Assembly (NCBI RefSeq): GCF_001579845.1
Contig: NZ_CP007440.1
Location: 1,616,001 to 1,680,000, forward strand
DNA: 64,000 nucleotides
Direction of reading: 5' to 3'
DNA from: Rhodoplanes sp. Z2-YC6860
GTDB taxonomy: Bacteria > Pseudomonadota > Alphaproteobacteria > Rhizobiales > Xanthobacteraceae
The notes beneath the pieces are model-generated. The model saw only the letters and a program-made list of their open reading frames with translations. It was not told the DNA's origin and ran no database searches. The position numbers and the translations under genes were made by a program. This document shows positions 1 through 8,614 of the stretch, one piece after another. Each line of letters begins with the position of its first letter. Positions within the stretch are counted from its first letter, which is position 1.

Positions 1-629
1 CCGAGGCCAGGGCGAAGATCGAAAAGGCGGGCGGCAAGGCGGTCGGCATCGAGGCTGACGTGCTCGATCGCGCTCAGATGAACCGCGCCTTCGATCAGGC
101 CGAAAAGGCCTTCGGCACGGTGACCATCCTGGTCAACAACGCCGGCGTCGCTCATTCCACCCGCGCCATCGATCTCTCCGAAGAGGAATGGCGCCGCATC
201 ACCAGCATCAATATCGACGCGGTGTTCTTCTGGGCCCAGGAGGCCGCGCGGAGGATGCTCAAGGCCAACGCCAAAGGCTCGATCATCAACATCGCCTCGG
301 TTCTGGGGCTGAGCGTCTCGAAAGGCACGGTCGCCTACGCGGCCGCGAAAGCCGCCGTGATCCAGATGACCAAGACTCTCGGCCTCGAACTCGGCTTCAA
401 GGGCGTGCGCGTCAACGCCATCGCGCCGGGCTGGTTCATCACCGACATCAATCGCGATTATCTCACCGGGGCGGGAGCGAGCATGACGCGCGACATTCCG
501 GTCGGCCGCTTCGGCCAGGATGGCGATCTCGACGGCCCGCTGTTGCTGCTCGCCTCCGACGCCGGCGCCTTCATGGCGGGAACGACCGTCGTGGTTGACG
601 GCGGCCAGGTCGTTGCCATTCGCGCATAG
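1..629 (+). CDS. SDR family NAD(P)-dependent oxidoreductase, 5' end cut off by the window
   Basis: The gene is already open at base 3 and runs in frame to the TAG at 627-629, so about 208 C-terminal residues are visible and the N-terminal nucleotide-binding Gly motif lies outside. Short-chain dehydrogenase marks are clear: NNAGV near 135-150, the INIASV strand with the catalytic serine region near 286-300, the Tyr-x-x-x-Lys pair in AYAAAKAA near 333-354, VNAIAPGWF after it, and the C-terminal DGGQ. The usual length is about 250 residues, so only 40-50 are missing. An acyl-CoA dehydrogenase starts 11 bases downstream, which suggests one transcript and a beta-oxidation-like role. The substrate cannot be read from the sequence. 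Confidence 0.93.
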   Translation, partial: EARAKIEKAGGKAVGIEADVLDRAQMNRAFDQAEKAFGTVTILVNNAGVAHSTRAIDLSEEEWRRITSINIDAVFFWAQEAARRMLKANAKGSIINIASVLGLSVSKGTVAYAAAKAAVIQMTKTLGLELGFKGVRVNAIAPGWFITDINRDYLTGAGASMTRDIPVGRFGQDGDLDGPLLLLASDAGAFMAGTTVVVDGGQVVAIRA

Positions 630-640
630 GGGACTGGTTC

Positions 641-1852
641 ATGGACTTCACGCTGTCGCCCGAGATCGAAAATCTTCGCGTGCGCGTTCGCGCCTTCGTC
701 GAGGAGCATGTGCTGCCGTTGGAGGCGGACCGCGCCAACTTCGCGGAGCACGAGAACATTCCGGACGAACGGCTTGCGCCGGTGCGCGAGAAGGCGAAGA
801 AGGCCGGCCTCTGGGCGCCGCAATCGCCGAAGGAATACGGCGGCATGGATCTGCCGATGGTGGGCTGGGCGGTGATGTATGAGGAGGCGGCGCGCTCGCT
901 GTTCGGGCCGCTCGCCTTCAACTGCATGGCGCCGGACGACGGCAACATGAACGTGCTGAAGAAGCTTGGCACGCCGGCCCAGAAGGAAAAGTGGCTGAAG
1001 CCGATCGTCGAGGGCAAGGTCCGCTCGGCGGTGGCGATGACCGAGCCGGCGCCAGGCGGCGGCTCGGACCCGAGCATGATCAAGACCTACGCCGAGAAGC
1101 ACGGCGACAAATGGAAAATCTACGGGCGGAAGTGGTTCATCACCGGCGCCGCGGCGGCGTCGCACTTCATCCTTGCGGCGCGTACCTCCGACGACAAGCG
1201 CAAGGGCATCACCACGTTCCTCTATCACAAGGACCAGCCCGGCTGGCGCATCGTGCGCCGCATCGACATCATGGGTCCTGAAGAGCACGGCGGCCATTGC
1301 GAGCTGGAGTTCGACGGGCTCGAAGTGCACGAGGACGACATTCTCGGCGGCCTCGGCAACGGTCTGAAGGTCGTGCAGGTGCGGCTCGGACCTGCCCGGC
1401 TCACGCATTGCATGCGCTGGCTCGGCTGGTCGAAGCGCTGCATGGAGATCGCGCAGGAGTATGTGAACCGCCGCGAAGGCTTCGGCATCCGGCTCGCCGA
1501 CCGTGAAAGCGTGCAGATGAAGCTCGGCGAGGTCGGCCACAACATCCAGATCGGCCGGCTGCTGACGATGTACGCGGCATGGAAGCTCGACCAGGGCGAT
1601 TTCGCCCGCAAGGAAGTGTCGATGGCCAAGGTGCATGTCGCGAACACCTTGCACCAGGCCGCCGATGTCGCGATCCAGCTCCAGGGCGCGCGCGGCTATT
1701 CCAAGGACACCATCGTGGAGTGGGTCTACCGCGCGGCGCGTGCGGCACGGCTCGTGGACGGCGCCGACGAGGTGCACAAGATGGTGCTGGCGAAGTTCAT
1801 GCGCGACGAGGGCCGCGATTTCTGGAGCTGGAGCGCGGGCAACCGCGTTTGA
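641..1852 (+). CDS. Acyl-CoA dehydrogenase family protein (ACAD10/11-like branch)
   Basis: A 403-residue flavoprotein predicted to dehydrogenate an acyl-CoA in the cytoplasm. The N-terminal helical domain begins MDFTLSPEIENLR. The FAD/substrate motif AMTEPAPGGGSD is near residue 130, and the C-terminal helix carries LVDGADEVHKMVLAKF. In this branch Asp stands where medium-chain enzymes have the catalytic Glu of YEG, which fits the ACAD10/11-like group. The start follows the SDR gene by 11 bases with a purine-rich GGGGA upstream. The gene is followed by a palindromic repeat that also ends the convergent aldolase gene. The chain length or type of substrate is unknown. Confidence 0.95.
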   Translation: MDFTLSPEIENLRVRVRAFVEEHVLPLEADRANFAEHENIPDERLAPVREKAKKAGLWAPQSPKEYGGMDLPMVGWAVMYEEAARSLFGPLAFNCMAPDDGNMNVLKKLGTPAQKEKWLKPIVEGKVRSAVAMTEPAPGGGSDPSMIKTYAEKHGDKWKIYGRKWFITGAAAASHFILAARTSDDKRKGITTFLYHKDQPGWRIVRRIDIMGPEEHGGHCELEFDGLEVHEDDILGGLGNGLKVVQVRLGPARLTHCMRWLGWSKRCMEIAQEYVNRREGFGIRLADRESVQMKLGEVGHNIQIGRLLTMYAAWKLDQGDFARKEVSMAKVHVANTLHQAADVAIQLQGARGYSKDTIVEWVYRAARAARLVDGADEVHKMVLAKFMRDEGRDFWSWSAGNRV

Positions 1853-1860
1853 TCTCCGCG

Positions 1861-1962
1861 GTCATTCCGGACGCCGCGAAAGCGGCAATCCGGAATCCAG
1901 TTCAGAAGGCAGTGTGTGCATCTGGATTCCGGGTTCCGGCCTTCGGCCGGCCCCGGAATGAC
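1861..1962. repeat. Nested palindromic intergenic element between convergent genes
   Basis: The outer arms GTCATTCCGG (1861-1870) and CCGGAATGAC (1953-1962) are perfect inverted repeats. Inside lie a second perfect pair, CCGGAATCCAG (1890-1900) and CTGGATTCCGG (1922-1932), and two small hairpins, GCCGC-gaaa-GCGGC (1873-1886) and CCGGCC-ttc-GGCCGG (1937-1951). The whole 102 bases would fold into a branched cruciform. It fills the gap between the 3' ends of two convergent genes, so it could act as a bidirectional terminator. Elements with this GTCATTCCGG signature are common in Bradyrhizobium relatives, to my knowledge. Confidence 0.85.
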
Positions 1963-1970
1963 GGCGCTGC

Positions 1971-2735
1971 TCAATTCCGATAGCCCGGATCGATGCCGTC
2001 GAGGATGCGCAGATAGGCCGGCCAGTCGGCTGCGCCGCGGCCGGAGTCATGGGTCTGATACTGCGCCGCGACCTTCTCGCAGATTGCCGGCGATATCTCG
2101 ATCATCTCGCCGCCGGTCGCCTGCATCTGCAGCTGGATGGTCGCGGCCGACATCAGATACTTCATCAGGATGAAGCCTTCGCGCGCGGTCTTGCCGACCG
2201 TGAGTAGGCCGTGATTGTGCAGAACGAGACCGCGGTTCTGACCGAGCGCTTTCAGAATACGCTCACGCTCGCTGAAGTCCTCGGTGATGCCTTCATAGGG
2301 GTGATAGCCGATGCGCTGGTAGAACCGCATCGCCTGCTGCGACACCATCTTGAGCCCGCCCTTGAGGCCTGCCAGCGCCATGCCGGTTTCGGTGTGGACG
2401 TGCACCGCGCAATTGACGTCCGGCCGGCCCTTGAGCACGCCGCCATGCAGCGTGAAGCCCGGGCGGTTGACGCCCGACTTCTCGTCGAGGTCGTCGTTCA
2501 TGTCGACCTTGCGGAGGTTCGAGGCCGTGACCTCGGTCCAGAGCAGCTCATGCTGCTTCATCAGGAACTTCGACGGCTCGCCCGGCACGCGCATCGAGCA
2601 GTGATTGTAGATCACGTCGTCCCAGCCGTAGTGCGCGCAGAGCCGGTAGACCGCGGCGAGATCGACTCGCGCCTGCCATTCCTCGGGCGACATTTTCGCT
2701 GTGGCGGCGGTGTCGATCTTGGCGTGCTGGTTCAT
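1971..2735 (-). CDS. Class II aldolase/adducin family protein
   Basis: A 254-residue cytoplasmic protein of the fuculose-1-phosphate aldolase / ribulose-phosphate epimerase fold. The zinc-binding pattern is visible: NHCSMRVPG near residue 45, the HVHTETG pair in the middle and HNHG near residue 155. The start is supported by AGGGAG eight bases upstream. It is the first of three such proteins in this window. It faces a Bug-type binding protein across a 132-base shared promoter region, and family members beside transporters often act as aldolases or decarboxylases on hydroxy- or keto-acids. The substrate is not identifiable. The extra N-terminal 20 residues, rich in Ala and Thr, are ordinary for the family. 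Confidence 0.93.
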   Translation of the reverse strand: MNQHAKIDTAATAKMSPEEWQARVDLAAVYRLCAHYGWDDVIYNHCSMRVPGEPSKFLMKQHELLWTEVTASNLRKVDMNDDLDEKSGVNRPGFTLHGGVLKGRPDVNCAVHVHTETGMALAGLKGGLKMVSQQAMRFYQRIGYHPYEGITEDFSERERILKALGQNRGLVLHNHGLLTVGKTAREGFILMKYLMSAATIQLQMQATGGEMIEISPAICEKVAAQYQTHDSGRGAADWPAYLRILDGIDPGYRN

Positions 2736-2867
2736 GACGAAAGCTCCCTCAGATCACACAAACTAGCATGTGGCTTGCTTCGTGTGCAGACCGTCATGCG
2801 GGCTTTCCGCGTGGCCGAGAGGGGCGCCTCGTGTTAGGTCTGCTATGTGCGATTTGGTGGAAATTGA

Positions 2868-3845
2868 ATGATCGTCGTGCGCTTTGCGGCCTTGCTGATC
2901 GTGGCTCAGTTGTTCGGTTCGCCCACTTTGGCGCAGGACGACGCCAATAATTATCCGAACCGCCCCATTCACATCGTGGTCGGCAATGCGGCGGGTGGCG
3001 GCATCGATACGATCATCCGCTTGATACAGCCCATGCTCGCGGAGCGGCTTGGTCAACCGATCATCGTCGACAACCGGCCCGGCGGCAGCAATATCGTCGC
3101 GGCGCAGGCCGTCGCGAAATCTGCGCCGGATGGCTACACGCTCCTCGCCGGCAGCGTCGGCATGCTCACGATCAATCCGGCGGTGTTCGCCAAGCTGCCC
3201 TACGATCCGATGCGCGATTTCGCGCCGATCTCGATCATCTGCTCTTATCCCGTGCTGCTGATGGTCAATGCCGATGCGCCGGTGAAATCCGTTGCCGATC
3301 TCATTGCCTACAGCAAGGCCAATCCGGACAAGGCCAATGCTGGCGGCACGGGCTCGGTCTATCAGGTTGCGACCAAACTGTTCGAGATGCGAGCCGGCAC
3401 CAAATCTCAGTTCATCTCGTATCGCAGCCACAACGATTCCATGATCGGTCTGATGCGCGGCGATGTCTTGATGGCCATTGTCGATGCCGCGCCCGCGGCG
3501 GGACCATTGAAAGACGGCCGGGTGCGGGCCCTCGCGGTTCTGGCTTCCCAGCGTCTGCCGAAATATCCCGATGTGCCGACCATTCTAGAGGCCGGAATCA
3601 AGGATATGGAGTTCGAGTTGTGGGCAGGACTGCTGGCGCCCGCCGGCACCCCCGACGCCATCGTTCGCAAAGTCCAAAACGCCGTCGCCGAGATCGCCAA
3701 GTCGGACGACATGCGCCAGAAAATGAGCGACCTGGAGCTTATTCCGGTTGGCAGCACCGCGGCGGACTATCGCGGGCGGATCGCGCGCGAGATCGCCTTA
3801 TGGGCTGACGTGGTCAAAACCGGCGGGATCGAGATTCAGCGCTAA
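2868..3845 (+). CDS. Tripartite tricarboxylate transporter (Bug/TctC) substrate-binding protein
   Basis: A 325-residue secreted solute-binding protein. The signal peptide covers residues 1-23 and ends near SPTLAQ. The diagnostic first segment YPNRPIHIVV is present, but the following loop reads GNAAGGGID rather than the usual P-x-x-AGG-x-x-D. The second signature QPIIVDNRPGG and the PDGYTLL strand follow. Proteins of this family bind carboxylates in the periplasm and pass them to TctAB membrane proteins, which are absent here. It is divergent from a class II aldolase and followed 200 bases on by a ferredoxin oxidoreductase. Its ligand cannot be deduced. Confidence 0.95.
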   Translation: MIVVRFAALLIVAQLFGSPTLAQDDANNYPNRPIHIVVGNAAGGGIDTIIRLIQPMLAERLGQPIIVDNRPGGSNIVAAQAVAKSAPDGYTLLAGSVGMLTINPAVFAKLPYDPMRDFAPISIICSYPVLLMVNADAPVKSVADLIAYSKANPDKANAGGTGSVYQVATKLFEMRAGTKSQFISYRSHNDSMIGLMRGDVLMAIVDAAPAAGPLKDGRVRALAVLASQRLPKYPDVPTILEAGIKDMEFELWAGLLAPAGTPDAIVRKVQNAVAEIAKSDDMRQKMSDLELIPVGSTAADYRGRIAREIALWADVVKTGGIEIQR

Positions 3846-3895
3846 GCCGTCCGTGCTGCGTTGCGCCAAAATGCGCCAGGCAGGCGCGGCTCGAA

Positions 3896-3928
3896 ATTTC
3901 CTTGCACCCATTCCAATGCATAGGAAAT
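3896..3928. terminator. Imperfect inverted repeat downstream of the Bug gene, possible terminator
   Basis: ATTTCCT-TGCA at 3896-3906 and TGCA-t-AGGAAAT at 3917-3928 pair over 11 positions with one bulged T, around a 10-base loop. It lies 50 bases after the Bug stop codon. No long T tract follows, so a terminator role is only likely and an operator is possible. Confidence 0.45.
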
Positions 3929-4000
3929 GTCCAACCAATTCAGCGCCCTAGGATTGCCGGGACAACCGCGCGGCTCTATCTGTTGAGAAAGCCGTCACTC

Positions 4001-4019
4001 TGGCAGGGTTGACCTGCCA
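4001..4019. other. Short hairpin just before the oxidoreductase gene
   Basis: TGGCAGG (4001-4007) and CCTGCCA (4013-4019) form a perfect seven-base-pair stem with the five-base loop gttga. It ends 29 bases before the preferred start codon at 4049, so it would sit in the leader of that mRNA. A role in translation or protein binding is possible but unsupported. Confidence 0.4.
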
Positions 4020-4048
4020 AGATGCCCGGCCGGCGGAGTTCCGCGCGC

Positions 4049-7000
4049 ATGTCGCTCAATCACGTCACCCTCGACGACAAGTACGATCTCACCAAAAGCC
4101 GCATCTTCGTCACCGGCTATCAGGCGCTGGTGCGGCTGACGATGATGCAGCACGAGCGCGACAAGCGCGCCGGCCTGAACACCGCGGGCTACGTCACCGG
4201 CTATCGCGGCTCGCCGCTCGGCGGCCTCGACTATCAGTTCCAGCGCGCCATCAACCATCTTGCGCCGCGCAACGTGCTGTTCCAATCGGCGATCAACGAA
4301 GACCTGGCCGCGACCGCGATCTGGGGCTCGCAGCAGGCGGAGCTGCGAGGCGAAGGCAAATACGACGGCGTGTTCGGCATGTGGTACGGCAAGGGGCCGG
4401 GTGTCGACCGCTCCGGCGATGCCTTCCGCCACGCCAACTTCGCCGGCACCTCCAAGCACGGCGGCGTGCTGGCGCTGATGGGCGACGACCATACTGCGGA
4501 GTCGTCCACCACCGCGCACCAGTCCGAATTCAATTTCGTCGACGTGATGATCCCGGTGCTCAATCCGGCGGGTGTCCAGGAGATCATCGACTACGGCCTC
4601 TATGGCTGGGCGATGTCGCGCTTCACCGGCACCTGGGTCGGCTTGAAGTGCATGCACGAGACGGTGGAGTCGACCGCGGTGGTCGACGGCAGTCTTGAGC
4701 GGCTCGGCATTCTGCTGCCCGATCCCGACGAGTACACCATGCCGGAGGGCGGGCTGAACATCCGCCTCGGCGACACCGTGCTCGGCATGGAAGCACGGCT
4801 GCACGATCACAAGCGCGACGCGATGCTCGCCTTCGTGCGGGTCAATAAGCTCAACACTGTGATCACCTCGGGCGGCCGCAACCCGAAGATCGGCGTCATC
4901 ACCACGGGCAAGAGCTATCTCGACGTGCGCCAGGCGCTCGACGAGCTCGGCATCGACGAGGTCAAGGCCAACGACTGGGGCCTGCGCATCCACAAGATCG
5001 CCTGCCCGTGGCCGATCAGCCGCCGTGAGCTGCAGGAGTTCGCGACCGGTCTCGATCTTATCATCGTGGTCGAGGAGAAGCGCTCGTTGATCGAAGTGCA
5101 GGTGCGCGAGGAGCTTTACGGCAGCCCGAACCAGCCCACCTGCATCGGCAAGAAGGATGAGGAGGGCAAGTGGCTGTTCCCGGTGAAGGCCGCGCTCGAC
5201 TCCAACGACGTCGCGATCTGCATCGGCGACCGGCTGCTCAAGTATGTCACCGACGAGAATCTCAAGGGCCGCGTGGCGCGGTTGAAGGAAGCCCAGCAGC
5301 GGCTCGCTGCCACGCAGGATGTCGCAGTCCGCATTCCGTATTTCTGCTCGGGCTGCCCGCACAATTCCTCGACCGTGGTGCCGGAGGGCTCGCGTGCTTA
5401 TGCCGGCATCGGCTGCCATTACATGGCGCAGTGGATGGACCGCTCGACGCAGGGCTTCACGCAGATGGGCGGCGAGGGCGCCAACTGGATCGGCGAGGCG
5501 CCGTTCTCCAAGCGCCCGCATGTCTTCCAGAACATAGGCGACGGCACCTACAACCACTCCGGCTACATGGCGATCCGCGCCTCGATCGCCTCGGGCGTCA
5601 ACGTCACCTACAAGATCCTGTTCAACGACGCCGTCGCCATGACCGGCGGCCAGATGAACGACGGCAATCTGACGGTGCCGAAGATCGCCGCCCAGGTCGC
5701 GGCCGAAGGCGCCAAGCGCGTCGTCGTGGTCTCGGACGAGCCGAAGAAATATCCGCCCGGCACGCCATGGCCCGCGGGGGTGACATTCCATCATCGCGAC
5801 GATTTGCAGACGGTGCAAAAGGATCTGTCGCTCATTCCCGGCTGCACGGTGCTGATCTACGACCAGACCTGCGCCGCGGAGAAGCGCCGCCGCCGGAAAC
5901 GCGGCACATTCCCAGATCCCGACAAGCGCGTCATCATCAACGAACTGGTCTGCGAGGGCTGCGGCGATTGCGGCGTGAAGTCGAACTGCGTCTCGGTGCA
6001 GCCGCTGGAGACCGAATTCGGCCGTAAGCGCACCATCGACCAGTCGTCCTGCAACAAGGACTTCTCCTGCGTGAAGGGCTTCTGCCCGTCCTTCGTCACC
6101 GTGCACGGCGCCAAGCTGAAGAAGGGCCGCGGCGTCGCGCAGGATCATGAACTGAAGGTGCTGCCGGAGCCGGAGCTTCCCAGGATCGCGCAGACCTACA
6201 ACATCATCGTCACCGGCGTGGGCGGCACCGGCATCGTCACCATCGGCGGCATCCTCGGCATGGCCGCGCATCTCGAGGGCAAGGCGGTCGGCGTCATCGA
6301 CATGGCCGGCCTCGCCCAGAAGGGCGGCGCGGTCTACAGCCACATGCGCATTGCCGAGCGGCCGGAGGACATCCACGCGATCCGAATCGCCGCGGGCGGC
6401 GCCAATCTGGTGCTCGGCGGCGATATCGTCGTCGCCGGCAACAAGAAGGTCCTGGCCGCAGTGCAGTCCGGCAAGACCGCGATGGTCATCAACACCACGG
6501 AATTCCTGCCGGGCGATTTCACCCGCAATGCCGATTTCTCGCTGCCGACCGAGCGCCTGCGCCGCGCGATTGCCAGCGCGTCGGGGCAGGATGCGCAAGG
6601 ACATGCGCTGTCGCGTTTCGTCGACGCCTCGCGGCTCGCCAGCGCGCTGTTCGGCTCTTCGCTCGGCGCCAACATCTTCATGGTCGGCGTCGCCTATCAG
6701 CTCGGCACACTGCCGTTGTCCGCGGACTCGATCGAGCAGGCGATCACGTTGAACGGCGAGGCCGTGCCGATGAATCTCGCCGCGTTTCATTGGGGCCGAA
6801 GGGCTGCGCTCGATCTCGAAGCGGTCGAGACCATCGCCCGGCCCGCGCCTGAAGCGCGCGACGAGAACCGGCAGCTCTCGCAGTCCTTCGAGGAGATGGT
6901 GTCGCGCCGGGTCAAGTTCCTCACCGCCTATCAGAGCCGGCGCTATGCGCGGCGCTATCGCAAGTGGGTCGAGAAGGCCAAGGACGTCGAGTCCGACCGG

Positions 7001-7549
7001 GTGCCGAGCAAAACCGGGCTCGCTGACGCGGTCGCGCGCTATCTGTTCAAGCTGATGGCCTACAAGGACGAGTACGAAGTGGCGCGGCTCTACACCGACG
7101 GCACCTTCCTCAAGCAGGTGGCGAACGAACTCGGCGGCGAGAAGCTGCGCTTTGAATTCCATCTCGCGCCGCCGATCCTGGCCAAGACCAACCCCGCGAC
7201 CGGCGAGCCGGTGAAGCGGAGCTTCGGCCCGTGGATGATGAACGCATTCCGTGTGCTCGCCGCGTTTCGTTTCCTGCGCGGCACGCCGCTCGACATCTTC
7301 GGCCGCACCGAGGAGCGCCGCACCGAGCGCCAGCTGATCAAGGACTACGAGGCGATGCTGAAGGAGCTGCTCGACAAGCTCAGCGCCGACAACCACGCCG
7401 TCGCTGTGGGCCTTGCCTCGATCCCGGAAAAGATCCGCGGTTATGGTCCGGTCAAGATGCGGCACCTCAAGGCCGCCAAGGCCGACGAGGCCACGCTGCT
7501 CGAGCAGTTCCGATCGGGCGCGGCGCCCATGCTCAAGGCAGCGGAATAG
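4049..7549 (+). CDS. Indolepyruvate:ferredoxin oxidoreductase family protein, fused alpha-beta-gamma form
   Basis: A single chain of about 1166 residues that joins the subunits split in archaeal IorA/IorB. Such enzymes decarboxylate aryl-pyruvates to aryl-acetyl-CoA with thiamine diphosphate and ferredoxin. The pyrimidine-binding region opens with GYQALVRL and TGYRGSPLGG. The diphosphate site NIGDGTYNHSG is near residue 495. An iron-sulfur segment with CEGCGDC near 634 and a second CNKDFSCVKGFC block follows. The gamma domain VTGVGGTGIVTIGG begins near 720. I prefer ATG 4049 with GGAG ten bases upstream over an in-frame ATG at 4022 that adds nine atypical residues. The downstream amidohydrolase may share the transcript. 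Confidence 0.93.
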   Translation: MSLNHVTLDDKYDLTKSRIFVTGYQALVRLTMMQHERDKRAGLNTAGYVTGYRGSPLGGLDYQFQRAINHLAPRNVLFQSAINEDLAATAIWGSQQAELRGEGKYDGVFGMWYGKGPGVDRSGDAFRHANFAGTSKHGGVLALMGDDHTAESSTTAHQSEFNFVDVMIPVLNPAGVQEIIDYGLYGWAMSRFTGTWVGLKCMHETVESTAVVDGSLERLGILLPDPDEYTMPEGGLNIRLGDTVLGMEARLHDHKRDAMLAFVRVNKLNTVITSGGRNPKIGVITTGKSYLDVRQALDELGIDEVKANDWGLRIHKIACPWPISRRELQEFATGLDLIIVVEEKRSLIEVQVREELYGSPNQPTCIGKKDEEGKWLFPVKAALDSNDVAICIGDRLLKYVTDENLKGRVARLKEAQQRLAATQDVAVRIPYFCSGCPHNSSTVVPEGSRAYAGIGCHYMAQWMDRSTQGFTQMGGEGANWIGEAPFSKRPHVFQNIGDGTYNHSGYMAIRASIASGVNVTYKILFNDAVAMTGGQMNDGNLTVPKIAAQVAAEGAKRVVVVSDEPKKYPPGTPWPAGVTFHHRDDLQTVQKDLSLIPGCTVLIYDQTCAAEKRRRRKRGTFPDPDKRVIINELVCEGCGDCGVKSNCVSVQPLETEFGRKRTIDQSSCNKDFSCVKGFCPSFVTVHGAKLKKGRGVAQDHELKVLPEPELPRIAQTYNIIVTGVGGTGIVTIGGILGMAAHLEGKAVGVIDMAGLAQKGGAVYSHMRIAERPEDIHAIRIAAGGANLVLGGDIVVAGNKKVLAAVQSGKTAMVINTTEFLPGDFTRNADFSLPTERLRRAIASASGQDAQGHALSRFVDASRLASALFGSSLGANIFMVGVAYQLGTLPLSADSIEQAITLNGEAVPMNLAAFHWGRRAALDLEAVETIARPAPEARDENRQLSQSFEEMVSRRVKFLTAYQSRRYARRYRKWVEKAKDVESDRVPSKTGLADAVARYLFKLMAYKDEYEVARLYTDGTFLKQVANELGGEKLRFEFHLAPPILAKTNPATGEPVKRSFGPWMMNAFRVLAAFRFLRGTPLDIFGRTEERRTERQLIKDYEAMLKELLDKLSADNHAVAVGLASIPEKIRGYGPVKMRHLKAAKADEATLLEQFRSGAAPMLKAAE

Positions 7550-7629
7550 CTCCGCGGCCACCGGTCTTGTGCGCGGGCTTCCGGCTCGGCATCGTGCGGG
7601 TCCTTCACATTCGCACCGCTGGGCCTGCC

Positions 7630-8601
7630 ATGAAAATCGATTGCCACATCCATGCGCTTCCCGAGCGCTCGATCGCGCTGCTGCGCCGCGATCCGGTCTA
7701 CCGCGTCACGCTCGACGGCATGAAATGGCACGGCGGCAATTATCCGGACTTCACGATCACCGAGAAGTGGTTCGATCCTGAGACTGCGCTCGCCGGCATG
7801 ACGGCGAATGGCGTCGACATGGGCATCATGTCGACGGCGCCGAAGCCTCTGTTCTACTACGAGGTCGATCTCGAACCCGCGGTGGCGATGTGCCGTGAGA
7901 CCAACCTGGGTCTTGCCGAATATCAGGCGGCCAAGCCGCAGAACTTCCGCTGGATGGCGCATTTGCCGCTGCGTTATCCGAAAGCCGAGGTCGACATGCT
8001 CGATAAAGCCGCGGCCGCCGGCTGCTGCGGCGTGATCGCCGGCACCAGCATCGCGGGCCGCCGGCTCGACGAGCCGGATTACGAGATCTTCTGGTCGGCG
8101 GTCGAGCAACTCGACATGCCGGTGCTGCTGCATCCGGCCTATGAGCATGTCAGCCCCGGCATGGGCGACTTCTATCTCGGCTCGGTGATCGGCATGCCGA
8201 CCGATGCCACCATCGCGCTGGAGCGCCTGATCTGCTCGGGCATGCTCGACCGGCATCCGAAGGCGCGCATTATCAGCGCGCTCGGCGGCGGCTTCTTTCC
8301 GTATCAGGTCGGCCGGCTGCGCCAGTGCATCTCATACCGGCCCGAGCTGAAGCACGTGAAGAAAGACCCGTGGGACTATGTCGGGCAGATCAAGTTCGAC
8401 ACCAACGTGCACGAGAACGCGAGCCTCAAATTCCTGATCGAGTTCGCCGGCGCCGATAACGTGATGCTCGGCACCGACTGGCCGTTCTCGACCGGGATCG
8501 ACAATCCGTTCGGCATGCTCGATACCGCCGCCGGTGGTGCCGCGGCGATCAAGACGATCTCGGAGAGCGGCCCGGCCGCATACTTCAAGCTGAAAGCCTG
8601 A
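7630..8601 (+). CDS. Amidohydrolase family protein (ACMSD-like decarboxylase/hydrolase)
   Basis: A 323-residue TIM-barrel metal enzyme of the amidohydrolase_2 group, whose members decarboxylate aromatic or unsaturated acids or hydrolyse lactones. Metal-binding DCHIHALPE is at residues 4-12, the strand LLHPAYEH near 165 supplies another His, and the terminal-strand aspartate is in MLGTDWPFSTG near 285. The start at 7630 gives the exact family N-terminus MKIDCHIH. The reading frame stays open upstream but overlaps the preceding gene, so a longer protein is unlikely. It lies 80 bases after the ferredoxin oxidoreductase and 13 bases before the end of a convergent Bug gene. Confidence 0.93.
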   Translation: MKIDCHIHALPERSIALLRRDPVYRVTLDGMKWHGGNYPDFTITEKWFDPETALAGMTANGVDMGIMSTAPKPLFYYEVDLEPAVAMCRETNLGLAEYQAAKPQNFRWMAHLPLRYPKAEVDMLDKAAAAGCCGVIAGTSIAGRRLDEPDYEIFWSAVEQLDMPVLLHPAYEHVSPGMGDFYLGSVIGMPTDATIALERLICSGMLDRHPKARIISALGGGFFPYQVGRLRQCISYRPELKHVKKDPWDYVGQIKFDTNVHENASLKFLIEFAGADNVMLGTDWPFSTGIDNPFGMLDTAAGGAAAIKTISESGPAAYFKLKA

Positions 8602-8614
8602 GCGGACCGATCCA

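Noticed and set aside
458-1777. Minus-strand open frame opposite the acyl-CoA dehydrogenase
   Set aside because: It is a shadow frame; the plus strand encodes an obvious acyl-CoA dehydrogenase.
3995-7561. Minus-strand open frame of 1188 codons opposite the oxidoreductase gene
   Set aside because: It mirrors the plus-strand gene in a GC-rich sequence, is rich in His, Arg and Ala, and has no recognisable motif, while the plus strand has a full set of oxidoreductase motifs.
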